Both the position numbers and the translations under genes were made by a program. DNA of 50,146 bases, from assembly GCA_036260395.1 (NCBI GenBank), contig DASZZY010000011.1, forward strand, positions 1 to 50,146. The letters are read 5' to 3'. This document shows, piece by piece, positions 33,229-41,805 of the stretch; positions within the stretch are counted from its first letter, which is position 1; each line of letters begins with the position of its first letter. The notes beneath the pieces are model-generated. The model ran no database searches. It saw nothing but the letters and a program-made list of their open reading frames with translations, and had not been told where the DNA came from. This DNA comes from DASZZY01 sp036260395 (GTDB taxonomy: Bacteria > Actinomycetota > UBA4738 > CALAEC01).

Positions 33229-34126
33229 TATCGCGGCCGGGGGGCCGGTCCGGCAGCCCAGCCATCCGGCGAAGCACGCGGAACAGGACCGCGAAATCCT
33301 CGTCCTCCAGCCCCATGGCCCGGGCCGAGGTGAGGATCTCGTTCCCGAGCGCGGTGATAGGGAGCGGCACGTCGAGCTCCCGGCCGGCGTCCAGCGCCAG
33401 GAGCAGGTCCTTCTGCATCATGTTCACGTTGAACCAGGCCTCCTCCGGGAGCTCCAGGAGGAACCGGCCCCGGTACCGCATCATCTCCGAGGCGATGACC
33501 GTGTCCAGCAGCGCCTCGACGGCCGTCTCCGGCGGGATCCCTCCCTTCTCCGCGAGGAGGACCGCCTCGCTGAGCGCCATGATCTGCGCGGTGAGGTTGA
33601 GGTTGTGGGCGATCTTCATGAGGAGCGCGTGGCCGGAGCCGCCCACGCGGGTCACGGTCGGCCCCACCTCCAGGAGCAGGGGACGGACCCGCTCGAACGC
33701 CTCTTCGTCGCCGCCGACGAAGATCGCCAGCTCGCCCTTCTCCAAGGTGCTCACGCTGCCCGACACCGGAGCGTCCAGCATCCGACCCCCCGCGGCGGCC
33801 ACCCGCTCGGCGATCTCCCGGCTCACCGCCGGACTCACCGTGCTCATGTCCGCGTACACCGCGCCGGGGCGGAGACCGGCCAGGATGCCGTCGGGGCCCT
33901 CGACCACCGATCGCAGGGCCTCGGTATCCGCCACCATGCTGAACACGACCTCGGACGCTTCTGCGGCCGCCCGAGGGGTATCCACCGGCGTCATCCCGCG
34001 GTCGGCCAGCCACTGGGCCCTCGCCGGGGTGCGGTTGTACCCCGCGACGGCGTGGCCCGCGGCCAGCAGCCGCTCGGCGATCCGGCCCCCCATGACGCCG
34101 AGCCCGACGAACCCGATCTCGGTCAC
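33179..34126 (-). CDS. NAD(P)-dependent 3-hydroxyisobutyrate dehydrogenase-like oxidoreductase
   Basis: This protein of about 315 residues belongs to the beta-hydroxyacid dehydrogenase family. It has a Rossmann motif at the N-terminus (GFVGLGVMGGRIAERLLAAGH), the substrate signature DAPVSGSVSTLEKG and the catalytic lysine region LLMKIAHNLNL. GTG 34126 begins the conserved fold; the longer open frame upstream has no homology. The last 20 or so residues (DRPPGRDTPASGQPSP and on) read beyond the usual family end and overlap the 5' end of the broken amidohydrolase, so its original stop may have been lost. It may act on 3-hydroxyisobutyrate, tartronate semialdehyde or a related hydroxyacid. Confidence 0.85.
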   Translation of the reverse strand: MTEIGFVGLGVMGGRIAERLLAAGHAVAGYNRTPARAQWLADRGMTPVDTPRAAAEASEVVFSMVADTEALRSVVEGPDGILAGLRPGAVYADMSTVSPAVSREIAERVAAAGGRMLDAPVSGSVSTLEKGELAIFVGGDEEAFERVRPLLLEVGPTVTRVGGSGHALLMKIAHNLNLTAQIMALSEAVLLAEKGGIPPETAVEALLDTVIASEMMRYRGRFLLELPEEAWFNVNMMQKDLLLALDAGRELDVPLPITALGNEILTSARAMGLEDEDFAVLFRVLRRMAGLPDRPPGRDTPASGQPSPDDGPGDR

Positions 34127-34486
34127 GAGCCCCGTTGTCGTTCGGCCATCGGAAGCACTCCGGCAGGGGCCGGGGAGGTCCGCCGTTCCGCTGGATGGTG
34201 GTTTCCCGGCGTCGGGCGATCGGACCACTCCCCCGTCGACGCTGTCAAGTCACCGGCCCTGGGGATGCCTCGCGTCCCGTGGATCGAGGCGCTATCGTTT
34301 GATGGCTCATGCTTCGCGGATCACCTCCCGCTCTCGCGCCCGCGCTCGGCCGTTTCCCCGGTGTGCGACCCTCTTCTGTAGGTGGCCTGTTCCCCGCCCG
34401 GTGATGGCCTGCGGGGATAGCGGCTCGGTCACCCTTCCGGCAACCAGGGCTGGCCGCCGGGCCGCCGCCAGAGCGGAGGATGCACG
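34127..34486. other. Intergenic region between the dehydrogenase and DMT transporter genes
   Basis: These 360 bp hold divergent promoters by position. A perfect TTGACA lies on the minus strand at 34243-34248, with a weak TCCGAT 18 bp downstream, and could serve the dehydrogenase. The transporter side shows only the ribosome site GGAGG near 34475. No RNA gene, repeat or supported small gene was seen. Confidence 0.4.
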
Positions 34487-35479
34487 GTGACCGGCGCCGT
34501 GTGGGCCGCGCTGTCGGGGATCGGCTTCGGCCTGTTCCAGTCGATCAACCGCCGCACGCTCGAGCGGATGGACGTCTACCGCTCGACGTTCCTGCTGCTG
34601 GTGATCAGCACCGCTGTCCTGATCGTGATCACGGGCGTGGTGGACGACCTCTCGCTCATCGCCGACGCGCCGGCATGGTCGTTGTTCAACTTCGCGCTCG
34701 CGGGGTTGATCCACTTCTATGTGGGGTGGACGCTGCTGAACGCCAGCCAGAAGCGCATCGGCGCGGCCAAGACCAGCCCCCTGATATCGACGAACCCCCT
34801 GTTCGGCACGCTGATCGCCGCACTCACCGTCCAGCAGCTCCCCCGCACGCTCACGCTGATCGGCCTGTTCGTGATGATGGCGGGCGTCTACGTGGTGGCC
34901 GCGGAGCAGCAGCGGGAGGCTCGCCGAGAAGCGGTCCAGCCGGCGGCGGTCCCGCCCGTCGCGGGAGCGGCCGCCCCCGGATCGCCGCCGGGCACCCGCG
35001 GCGGCCTGGCTGGGGCGATCCGCTCACGATCCGACCTGCTCGCCGGTTCGGCGTTCGGGCTGGGAACCGCGCTGGCGTGGGCAGTGAGCCCGCTCCCGAT
35101 CGTGGAGGGCCTGAAGGGCCTCCCGTCGCCGCTGGTCGGGGTCTCGGTGAGCATGGTGGCGGCGGTCGTCGCCTACTCCATCTCGCTGCTGATCCGCCGG
35201 CAGGCCGGGATCGGCGCCAAGGCGGAGTGGGGCCGGGGCGCCTGGGGATGGAAGGCCATGGCCGGCCTGGTGGTGGCCCTGGCCACCTGGTTCCGCTGGC
35301 AGGCGCTGGACCACAGCAGCATCGCCGTGGTCCTGGCACTGAGCCTCCTGGCCGTGCCCACCGTGATGGTGCTGGCGCCAATCATCTCGGGCCGCCACCT
35401 GGAGCGGGTGACGCCCACGTTGTGGTTCGGGGCCGCGCTCGTCGTCGGCGGCGGGCTGATGCTGATCCTGAACCCGTAG
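34487..35479 (+). CDS. EamA/DMT-family transporter
   Basis: This 330-residue membrane protein has about ten membrane segments in two EamA repeats, separated by a hydrophilic loop of about 50 residues (QQREARREAVQPAAV, then a Pro/Gly-rich part). The first repeat begins VWAALSGIGFGLFQSINRRT. GTG 34487 is preceded by GCGGAGG. It lies among catabolic genes and could import or export the pathway substrate or product, but the family gives no substrate. It is convergent with the nitrilase gene (40-bp gap containing GGCCGGC-rich inverted sequence, possibly a terminator). Confidence 0.85.
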   Translation: MTGAVWAALSGIGFGLFQSINRRTLERMDVYRSTFLLLVISTAVLIVITGVVDDLSLIADAPAWSLFNFALAGLIHFYVGWTLLNASQKRIGAAKTSPLISTNPLFGTLIAALTVQQLPRTLTLIGLFVMMAGVYVVAAEQQREARREAVQPAAVPPVAGAAAPGSPPGTRGGLAGAIRSRSDLLAGSAFGLGTALAWAVSPLPIVEGLKGLPSPLVGVSVSMVAAVVAYSISLLIRRQAGIGAKAEWGRGAWGWKAMAGLVVALATWFRWQALDHSSIAVVLALSLLAVPTVMVLAPIISGRHLERVTPTLWFGAALVVGGGLMLILNP

Positions 35480-35519
35480 TCGCCGGCCGCCGTCGCGAGA
35501 TCGGCCGAGGCCGGCCGCC

Positions 35520-36623
35520 TCAGCTCTGCGGCGCGGTGACCTCCGCCAGATCCTCCGCGGCCGGGTCGGCCACCAGCCCCTCCGGGACCGTGTCCGGTGC
35601 CCGGTCCCGGCCGGCGCGCGCGGCCGAGCGGGCGACCGGGGCGGCCGCTCCGTCCGCCACCGCGCCCACGGACGGCTCCGACGGGTGAACGTCGAACGAG
35701 AACACGTCCATGCGCTGGTAGTGCCCGGCGTAGTCGTGGACCAGCTTGGCCCGGACCATCTGGGTCAGGTCCGCGTCGGCGTAGATGATCTCGTCGCCCC
35801 CGCCGGCCGGCCCGGCGATGATCTCGCCGGAGGGTGCGATGATCGTCGAGCCCCCCAGGCTGGCCGGGTCGGCCAGGTACCGGCGGTCCCGCTCCGACAG
35901 CGCCATCCGCTCGGTGACGTCGGGGGTGATCGTGCCGCACGCGTTGATCACGAAGCACTTCGCCATGTAGGCGATGGCCCGTCCGGTAAGGATCCCGGTC
36001 TCCGACATCGGCGTGGACCACCCCGGGTAGAAGTAGTGGGGCCAGCTGGAGACGTGCACCCGGACGTGCTGCGTCACCAGGCGGTGGATGGCCAGGGGGT
36101 TCGAGGCCTCCCCGCAGATCAGGCCGCCGGCCGGCCCGAAATCCATGGGGAACGTCCGCATGCCCTCGCCCGAGCCCGGCGCATGGACCAGGCGCTCCCC
36201 CACGGTGGGGACCAGCTTCTGGTGGACTCCCAGGATCCGGCCCTCGCGGCTGATGTAGAGCTGGCTGTTCCACATCGTCCCCGACGTGCCGGGCTGCCGC
36301 TGGCACATCCCCATCACCACGTTCACGTTGGCCGCCAGGGCGGCCTGGCACAGGGCATCGGTGGCCGGGCTGGGAACCTCCACAGCGTTCAGGAACAGCC
36401 GCTCGGCGAACGCGAAGCTCTCGTCGCTGGTCGCCGGGAAGTGGTAGTACCAGATGGGGTGGGCGGGGAGGAAGCCCTCGGGGAACCCCACGATGTCGGC
36501 TCCGCCCCGGCCGGCCTCCCGGATCACCTCGCAGGCTTTCTCCACCGTCGCTTCCCGGTCCAGGAACACGGGTGCCACCTGCGCGGCAGCCAGCCGGATG
36601 GTCGGGAACTCCTCGTTCGGCAT
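35520..36623 (-). CDS. Carbon-nitrogen hydrolase, nitrilase branch
   Basis: The 367-residue enzyme carries the nitrilase-superfamily triad: Glu in GFPEGFLPAHP, Lys in HQKLVPTVGERL and Cys in LICGEASNP. The PEGFLPAHP and CGE contexts favour branch 1 nitrilases (nitrile to carboxylic acid and ammonia) over amidases. The C-terminal 45 residues are Ala/Arg/Pro-rich and probably disordered. ATG 36623 follows AAGGAG at ideal spacing. It is encoded just after an aldehyde dehydrogenase and MmgE/PrpD gene on the same strand, suggesting a shared pathway for a nitrile or other C-N compound. Confidence 0.9.
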   Translation of the reverse strand: MPNEEFPTIRLAAAQVAPVFLDREATVEKACEVIREAGRGGADIVGFPEGFLPAHPIWYYHFPATSDESFAFAERLFLNAVEVPSPATDALCQAALAANVNVVMGMCQRQPGTSGTMWNSQLYISREGRILGVHQKLVPTVGERLVHAPGSGEGMRTFPMDFGPAGGLICGEASNPLAIHRLVTQHVRVHVSSWPHYFYPGWSTPMSETGILTGRAIAYMAKCFVINACGTITPDVTERMALSERDRRYLADPASLGGSTIIAPSGEIIAGPAGGGDEIIYADADLTQMVRAKLVHDYAGHYQRMDVFSFDVHPSEPSVGAVADGAAAPVARSAARAGRDRAPDTVPEGLVADPAAEDLAEVTAPQS

Positions 36624-36668
36624 GTCGGATCTCCTTCCGGTCGTCGTGGGCGATCCCGTGTCCTCAGG

Positions 36669-38168
36669 CTACCGGAGGACGAACGGGTCCCCCATCGGCT
36701 CCTCCGACGTCTCGATCCAGACGCTCTTCGTCTGCGTGAACTCCAGCAGGCCCTCGCGTCCGAGCTCCCGGCCGTAGCCGCTCAGCTTCCGGCCGCCGAA
36801 CGGCGAGGCGTAGCTCAGCGCCCGGTACGTGTTGACCCACACGAAGCTGGCCTCGAGCGCGTCCGCCATCCGATGCGCGCGGTTCAGGTCCCGGGTCCAC
36901 AGCCCGGCGGCCAGCCCGAACGGCGAGTCGTTGGCGATGGCGACCGCCTGGTCCTCGTCGGAGAACCGGATCACGCTCAGCACCGGGCCGAACAGCTCCT
37001 CGCGGGCCACCCGCATGTCGTTGCTGACGTTGTCGAGGACGGTCGGCGGGAAGAACCACCCGGCCCGGTCGGCTACGGTATCCAGGTCGGCACCGGCGGT
37101 CGGCACCGCGCCGACGGCGACCGCCTCGCGCACCCGCTCGCCGACCCGGTCGCGGAGGGCCGATTGGGCCACCGGGCCCATCTCCGTCTCATCCTCCAGC
37201 GGGTCACCGAGCACGATCGTCCTGGCCCGCGCGGAGACCGCTTCCACCACCCGGTCCGCGACATCCTCGTGGACGAGCAGACGCGACCCCGCCAGGCAGG
37301 TCTGGCCGGCGGCGGCGAAGATCCCGGCGATCACGCCGTTCGCGGCGGAGGACACGTCGGCGTCCGGGAAGATGATGTTGGCCGACTTCCCCCCGAGCTC
37401 CAGGATCGTCGGCTTCACCCCCTCGGCGGCTCGAGCGGCCACCCGCTTGGCCGTCTCCACGCCGCCGGTGAACACGACCTTGCGGACCTCCGGGTGGCCG
37501 ACCAGGGCGTCGCCGGCCTCGTGCCCCAAGCCCGTGACCACGTTGACCACCCCGGGCGGGAACCCGGCCTCGTCGAACAGCCGGGCGAACAGCACCACGG
37601 CGGCCGAGGCGTGCTCCGACGGCTTGACGACCGCGGTGTTCCCCGCCGCCAGCGCGGGCGCCAACGCGAACGATGTGAGGAGGATGGGGCTGTTGAACGG
37701 GGGGATGATGGCCACCACGCCGTACGGATCGCGTCGCGTGTAGTTGAACACCGTCGGCTTGTCGAGCGGGATCACCGAACCCTGGAGGCCGTGGGTCTGC
37801 CCGGCGAAGTACCGGTACCACCGGGGGAGCCCCTGCATCTGCCCCCGCATCTCGCGGATCACCTTGCCGATGTCCATGGACTCCAGTCGGGCCAGCTCCT
37901 CGGCGTGCTGGGCGATGACGTCGCCAAGCCGCCACAGCAGCTCCGCTCGAGCGGACGGGATGGTCTTCGCCCACCCGGGGAAGGCCGTGGCGGCCGCGGA
38001 GACCGCCTGGTCGACGTCGGGCTCGGTGCCCCGAGCGATCTCTCCCCAGGGCTCCGCCGTCACGGGGTTGTACGTGGGCAGGTACTCGCCCTTCGCGGGA
38101 GCGACGTCCTGTCCGCCGATCCGGTGCTGGAACCGTTCCATGGCGCTCTCCTCCGACTCGTCGGTCAC
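36669..38168 (-). CDS. Aldehyde dehydrogenase family protein
   Basis: The 499-residue enzyme has the full ALDH fold: NAD-binding IIPPFNSPILLTSFALAPALAAGNT, VKPSEHAS, the FTGGVETAKRVA loop, catalytic Glu in LELGGKSANI, and catalytic Cys in AAGQTCLAGS. It oxidises an aldehyde to an acid with NAD(P)+. The GTG at 38168 overlaps the MmgE/PrpD stop as GTGA; an internal ATG at 38141 begins MERFQHRIGGQD and is a possible start. It is probably co-transcribed with the MmgE/PrpD and nitrilase genes. Confidence 0.92.
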   Translation of the reverse strand: MTDESEESAMERFQHRIGGQDVAPAKGEYLPTYNPVTAEPWGEIARGTEPDVDQAVSAAATAFPGWAKTIPSARAELLWRLGDVIAQHAEELARLESMDIGKVIREMRGQMQGLPRWYRYFAGQTHGLQGSVIPLDKPTVFNYTRRDPYGVVAIIPPFNSPILLTSFALAPALAAGNTAVVKPSEHASAAVVLFARLFDEAGFPPGVVNVVTGLGHEAGDALVGHPEVRKVVFTGGVETAKRVAARAAEGVKPTILELGGKSANIIFPDADVSSAANGVIAGIFAAAGQTCLAGSRLLVHEDVADRVVEAVSARARTIVLGDPLEDETEMGPVAQSALRDRVGERVREAVAVGAVPTAGADLDTVADRAGWFFPPTVLDNVSNDMRVAREELFGPVLSVIRFSDEDQAVAIANDSPFGLAAGLWTRDLNRAHRMADALEASFVWVNTYRALSYASPFGGRKLSGYGRELGREGLLEFTQTKSVWIETSEEPMGDPFVLR

Positions 38169-39622
38169 CGACCCCAGGCCGCCGCCAGCGCGTCGCCCAC
38201 CCGCGCGACGTTCCCCGTGCGCGGCAGATCCCGGACGGCCTCGATCACGTCTCCGCGCGCCCGCTCGTCCACCGCCGGGGCCACCTGGTGGAGCTTGTCG
38301 GCGACCTCCTCGAGGCTCAGCGGGTTCTCTGGGTCACCTTTGGGGTACTCGACCCGGATCGACAGCTCCCGACCGTCCCGGAGCCGGAGCTCCACGATCG
38401 CCGGCCACCTCGCCGGGAACGCCTCGTCCAGCGAGGGATCCAGGAAGCACTCGACCCGGTCCATCATGGAGATCACCGCGGGGTCGCGGACGTGGGCCTC
38501 GGTGTGCTCGTGGCGCGAGGCCCGCCCGTACACGAGCGCGACCGCCGCGCCGAACGGCATGCTGAACTGAGCGTCGACGGCGTTGGCCGGCCGGCGCTTG
38601 CGCTCCGCGGGCGCCGCGATGATGTCCCACCCCGCGGCCAGGACGCCCACGCGGACCGCGGCCACGTCCTCGGCGACCACCCCATGCCGGCGGCGCAGCT
38701 CGAGGATGCCGTCGATGGCGGCCTGCTCGTACCGGCAGCACCCATGGGCCTTGAGGCTGGTTCGCTCGATGACGTAGGGCCGCGACCCGAGCGACGTGAG
38801 CGCCGTCGCCGGATCCGGAGCGTCCGAGTGACCCGCGAAATAGCCATGCGGCCGCTCGAGCACCCGGCGCGGAGCGGCGTACCCGTCCGCCGCCAGAGCC
38901 GCCGCGAGCAGGCCGCCGTGCGCGGCCCACCCCGGGTGGAGGTGCTTGGTCCACGAGCCGTTCGTGAGGTAGCTCATCGACCCGGACGAGAAGCTGCCGG
39001 CGATGCCCATGGCGTCGGAGAGTTGGTCCGCGTCCGCGCCCCCGAGGACCCCCGCGGCGGCGGCCGCGGCGAACGCTCCAACGGTGCCGGTGGGGTGGAA
39101 GCCCCTCGCGTACTCCCCCGCCGGCCTGCTGGCCTCGCCGATCCGTCCCATCACCTCGTACCCCACGACGGTGGCCGCGGCCACCGACGGCCACTCGGCG
39201 TTCCCGGCGAGCGCCAGGGGCAGGACAGTGGAGAAGACCACCGCTCCGGGGTGGGACGACGACGGCTGGTGGGTGTCGTCGGACTCGATGGCGTGCGCGG
39301 CCGCCCCGTAGACGAGCGCGGCGTGGTCCGGCCAGGTGGAGGAGCCGCCCGGCAGCGGCACGTCGCCGGGATGCCGGGACGCGAACCGGACCAGCCTGGC
39401 CACCGACGGCTGGTCCGCCCCTCCGAGGACATTCGCCAGGTAATCGAGGAGCCGGTGGGCCGTCACCTCGCTCACGTCGGCGGGCAGGCCTCGGTCCCCC
39501 AAGCCGACGGCCCAAGCCGCCAGCCGCTCGGTGACCGAGGGAACGGGCGCGGCGGGGACCGGCGACTCGACCGCCGCCGGCGTCGCCGACCGCCCGTCGG
39601 ATCGCCCGGCCGCTGCTGCCAT
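38165..39622 (-). CDS. MmgE/PrpD family protein
   Basis: The 485-residue protein belongs to the MmgE/PrpD family (2-methylcitrate dehydratase, cis-aconitate decarboxylase and many uncharacterised members). Recognisable stretches are HRLLDYLANVLGGADQPS, YGAAAHAIESDDTHQPSSSHPG, and LKAHGCCRYEQAAIDGI. The DDTH pattern sits where the active-site His/Asp cluster lies in this family. ATG 39622 has no ribosome site but lies 6 nt after TAGCCT, with TTGACG 18 bp further upstream, so the transcript is probably leaderless. With no methylcitrate synthase or lyase nearby, 2-methylcitrate is not the obvious substrate. Confidence 0.85.
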   Translation of the reverse strand: MAAAAGRSDGRSATPAAVESPVPAAPVPSVTERLAAWAVGLGDRGLPADVSEVTAHRLLDYLANVLGGADQPSVARLVRFASRHPGDVPLPGGSSTWPDHAALVYGAAAHAIESDDTHQPSSSHPGAVVFSTVLPLALAGNAEWPSVAAATVVGYEVMGRIGEASRPAGEYARGFHPTGTVGAFAAAAAAGVLGGADADQLSDAMGIAGSFSSGSMSYLTNGSWTKHLHPGWAAHGGLLAAALAADGYAAPRRVLERPHGYFAGHSDAPDPATALTSLGSRPYVIERTSLKAHGCCRYEQAAIDGILELRRRHGVVAEDVAAVRVGVLAAGWDIIAAPAERKRRPANAVDAQFSMPFGAAVALVYGRASRHEHTEAHVRDPAVISMMDRVECFLDPSLDEAFPARWPAIVELRLRDGRELSIRVEYPKGDPENPLSLEEVADKLHQVAPAVDERARGDVIEAVRDLPRTGNVARVGDALAAAWGR

Positions 39623-39628
39623 GACCGT

Positions 39629-39658
39629 AGGCTAAAGCCCTCCGCCGAAATGCGTCAA
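39629..39658 (-). promoter_or_regulatory. Promoter of the MmgE/PrpD gene, leaderless
   Basis: On the minus strand TTGACG (39658-39653), an 18-bp spacer and TAGCCT (39634-39629) end 6 nt before the ATG at 39622. A block ACTTTCGG (plus, 39665-39672) just upstream of the -35 recurs in the 46.5-kb promoter region. Confidence 0.6.
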
Positions 39659-39718
39659 CATCATACTTTCGGATGAATCGAAGGTTCAGACCTCCGGTTG
39701 CCCCTTCGCCATCATCGG

Positions 39719-39724
39719 TACTAT
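39719..39724 (+). promoter_or_regulatory. Candidate -10 box of the E1 alpha gene
   Basis: TACTAT lies about 42 nt before ATG 39767, with TTGCCC 15 bp upstream as a weak -35. An AAGGGG ribosome site precedes the ATG. Confidence 0.4.
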
Positions 39725-39766
39725 CCTCCGGGTCGGGTGGTTTAGTCACACTGCTAAGGGGTCGAC

Positions 39767-40792
39767 ATGGCAAGGACCGAGACCGCCACATCCGAGGCCA
39801 CGGGTCGCTCGGGGCTGGACGAGTCGACGCGGCTGGCGCTGTTCCGATCCATCGTGGAGATGCGCTACTTCGAGGAGCGGGCCCATCGCCTGTTCCTGGA
39901 CAACCTGGTCAAGGGAACCAGCCACCTGTCGCTGGGCCAAGAGGCCATCGCCGCCGGGTTCGGCCTGGCGATGCGTCCCGACGACTACACGTTCGCGACG
40001 TACCGGGGCCACGCCCACACCCTGGCCCGCGGCGTCCCCATGGGGCCCGTCCTGGGCGAGCTCCTGGGCCGGAAGACCGGCCTCCTGCACGGCAAGGGCG
40101 GCTCGATGCACCTCACCAGCGTCGAGCACAACATGATGGGCTCCTACGCCATCGTGGGCGCCCACATGCCGGTGGCGGCCGGCGCGGCGTGGTCGGCGCA
40201 GGTGCGCGGAACGGAGCAGGTCGCGGTGTGCTTCGTGGGGGACGGCACGACGAACATCGGCAACTTCCACGAGTCCCTCAACCTGGCGGCGGTCTGGAAG
40301 CTCCCGGTGGTCTACGTCTGCGAGAACAACCTGTACATGGAGTACACGCCGATCTCCAAGGTGACTTCGGTCCCGAACCCCGCGGCCGACCGGGCCAGCG
40401 CCTACGGGCTCGAGTCCCTCATCGTCGACGGGAACGACCCCGAAGCCGTGTACGAGATGGCCCTCGAGCGGCTGGCCCGGGCCCGGGCCGGCGAGGGCCC
40501 GTCCTTGATCGAGGCCAAGACGTACCGGAAGGGCGGCCACTCGCGCGCCGACCCCGCCAAGTACCGGCCGGAGGAAGAGGTCAAGGAATGGCTGGCCCGC
40601 GACCCGGTCGACAACTACCGGAAGCGGCTGCTCGAGTCGGGGATCGACGAGGCCACCCTGGTGGAGATCGAGAAGGAGTCCCTGGCCAAGGTCGACGAGG
40701 CCGATGCGGAGGCCCGGGCGGGTCCCCTGCCCGACGTGTCGAGCATGGAGACGAACGTGTGGAGCGACGGGGGGTCGGCATGGCGGAGATGA
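39767..40792 (+). CDS. TPP-dependent oxo-acid/acetoin dehydrogenase E1, alpha subunit
   Basis: This 341-residue protein is the alpha chain of a heterotetrameric E1 enzyme, which decarboxylates a 2-oxo acid (or cleaves acetoin) using thiamine diphosphate. The TPP motif runs from GDGTTNIGNF (158-167) to ENN (186-188), with TYRGHAH and HGKGGSMHL typical of the PDH/acetoin dehydrogenase family. It overlaps the beta-subunit gene by 13 bp. No E2 (lipoyl acyltransferase) or E3 follows, so it must either use components encoded elsewhere or work with a different acceptor. Confidence 0.9.
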   Translation: MARTETATSEATGRSGLDESTRLALFRSIVEMRYFEERAHRLFLDNLVKGTSHLSLGQEAIAAGFGLAMRPDDYTFATYRGHAHTLARGVPMGPVLGELLGRKTGLLHGKGGSMHLTSVEHNMMGSYAIVGAHMPVAAGAAWSAQVRGTEQVAVCFVGDGTTNIGNFHESLNLAAVWKLPVVYVCENNLYMEYTPISKVTSVPNPAADRASAYGLESLIVDGNDPEAVYEMALERLARARAGEGPSLIEAKTYRKGGHSRADPAKYRPEEEVKEWLARDPVDNYRKRLLESGIDEATLVEIEKESLAKVDEADAEARAGPLPDVSSMETNVWSDGGSAWRR

Positions 40793-41757
40793 CCTACCGG
40801 ACCGCGATCGCCGCCGGGATCGCGCAGGAGATGGAGCGCGACCCCACCGTCTACCTGATCGGCGAGGACGTCGGGGAGCCGGGCGGCGTCTTCAAGGCCA
40901 CCGAGGGCCTGTACGAGCGGTTCGGCCCGGACCGCGTCCGCGACATGCCGATCAGCGAGGAGGCCATCATCGGCCTGGCGATGGGCGCCGCCATGACCGG
41001 CCTCCGCCCCATCGCCGAGATCATGTTCTCCGACTTCGTGGCCACCTGCTGGGACATGATCGCCAACCAGGTCGCCAAAACTCGCTACATGACGGACGGA
41101 CAGATCGGCCTGCCGATGGTCATCCGGACGGCCAACGGAGGCGGGTTGCGCTTCGGGGCCCAGCACTCCCAGGCGGTGGAGAACTGGGCCATGGCCATCC
41201 CGGGGTTGAAGGTGGTGGCGCCGTCCAACCCGATCGACGTGATCGGCCTCACGGCGGCGGCGGTCCGGGACCCCGATCCGGTGGTGTTCCTGGACAGCAA
41301 GCCGCTGTACTCGCTAAAGGCCGACATCCCGGACGGCGAGGTCGTCGATGAGCTCGGGGTGGCCAAGGTCCGGCGTGAGGGCACGGACCTGACGATCGTC
41401 GCCCTGGCCTCCACGGTCCCCAAGGCGGTGGAGGCGGCGGACATCCTCGACCGCGAGTACGGCATCTCGGCCGAGGTCATCGACCCCCGGTCGCTGATCC
41501 CCCTCGACATGACCACGATCCTCGAGTCGGTCCGGAGGACCAGCCGGATGTTCACCGTCGAGGAGAACCCCCGGGTGCTCGGGTGGGGAGCCGAGATCGC
41601 CTCGATCGTGGCGGAGGAGGCGTTCTTCGAGCTCGAGGACCCCATCGTGCGGATCACGACCCCGCACATCCCGCTGCCACAGGCCGACGTGCTCGAGGAT
41701 GCGGCCCTTCCCTCCGTGGATCGCGTCGTCGAGACCGTCCGCAAGACCCTGGGGTGA
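40780..41757 (+). CDS. TPP-dependent oxo-acid/acetoin dehydrogenase E1, beta subunit
   Basis: The 325-residue beta chain has the transketolase-like pyrimidine domain (YLIGEDVGEPGGVFKATEGL, MPISEEAIIGLAMGAAM, RTANGGGLRFGAQHSQ) and the C-terminal transketolase domain (AEVIDPRSLIPLDM, FTVEENPRVLGWG). ATG 40780 lies inside the alpha gene end, preceded by a G-rich site; the frame is open further upstream only as a shadow of the alpha gene. It pairs with the alpha subunit and is followed 48 bp later by an AhpD-fold gene instead of the expected E2 gene. Confidence 0.92.
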   Translation: MAEMTYRTAIAAGIAQEMERDPTVYLIGEDVGEPGGVFKATEGLYERFGPDRVRDMPISEEAIIGLAMGAAMTGLRPIAEIMFSDFVATCWDMIANQVAKTRYMTDGQIGLPMVIRTANGGGLRFGAQHSQAVENWAMAIPGLKVVAPSNPIDVIGLTAAAVRDPDPVVFLDSKPLYSLKADIPDGEVVDELGVAKVRREGTDLTIVALASTVPKAVEAADILDREYGISAEVIDPRSLIPLDMTTILESVRRTSRMFTVEENPRVLGWGAEIASIVAEEAFFELEDPIVRITTPHIPLPQADVLEDAALPSVDRVVETVRKTLG

Positions 41758-41805
41758 GGTCCCGGCGCCCGGCGCCGGCCCGAGGACGAAAGGAGGCGGA
41801 CCTAC

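Noticed and set aside
35480..35519. Strong rho-independent terminator between the DMT and nitrilase genes
   Set aside because: The gap has overlapping GGCCGGC palindromes but no single convincing stem and no T-tract.
38165..39622. 2-methylcitrate dehydratase (PrpD) in a methylcitrate cycle
   Set aside because: No prpB or prpC is nearby and the family is functionally broad, so the specific name was not used.
39767..41757. Pyruvate dehydrogenase complex operon
   Set aside because: Only E1 alpha and beta are present; the next gene is an AhpD-fold protein, not a lipoyl acyltransferase, so a full complex cannot be claimed here.
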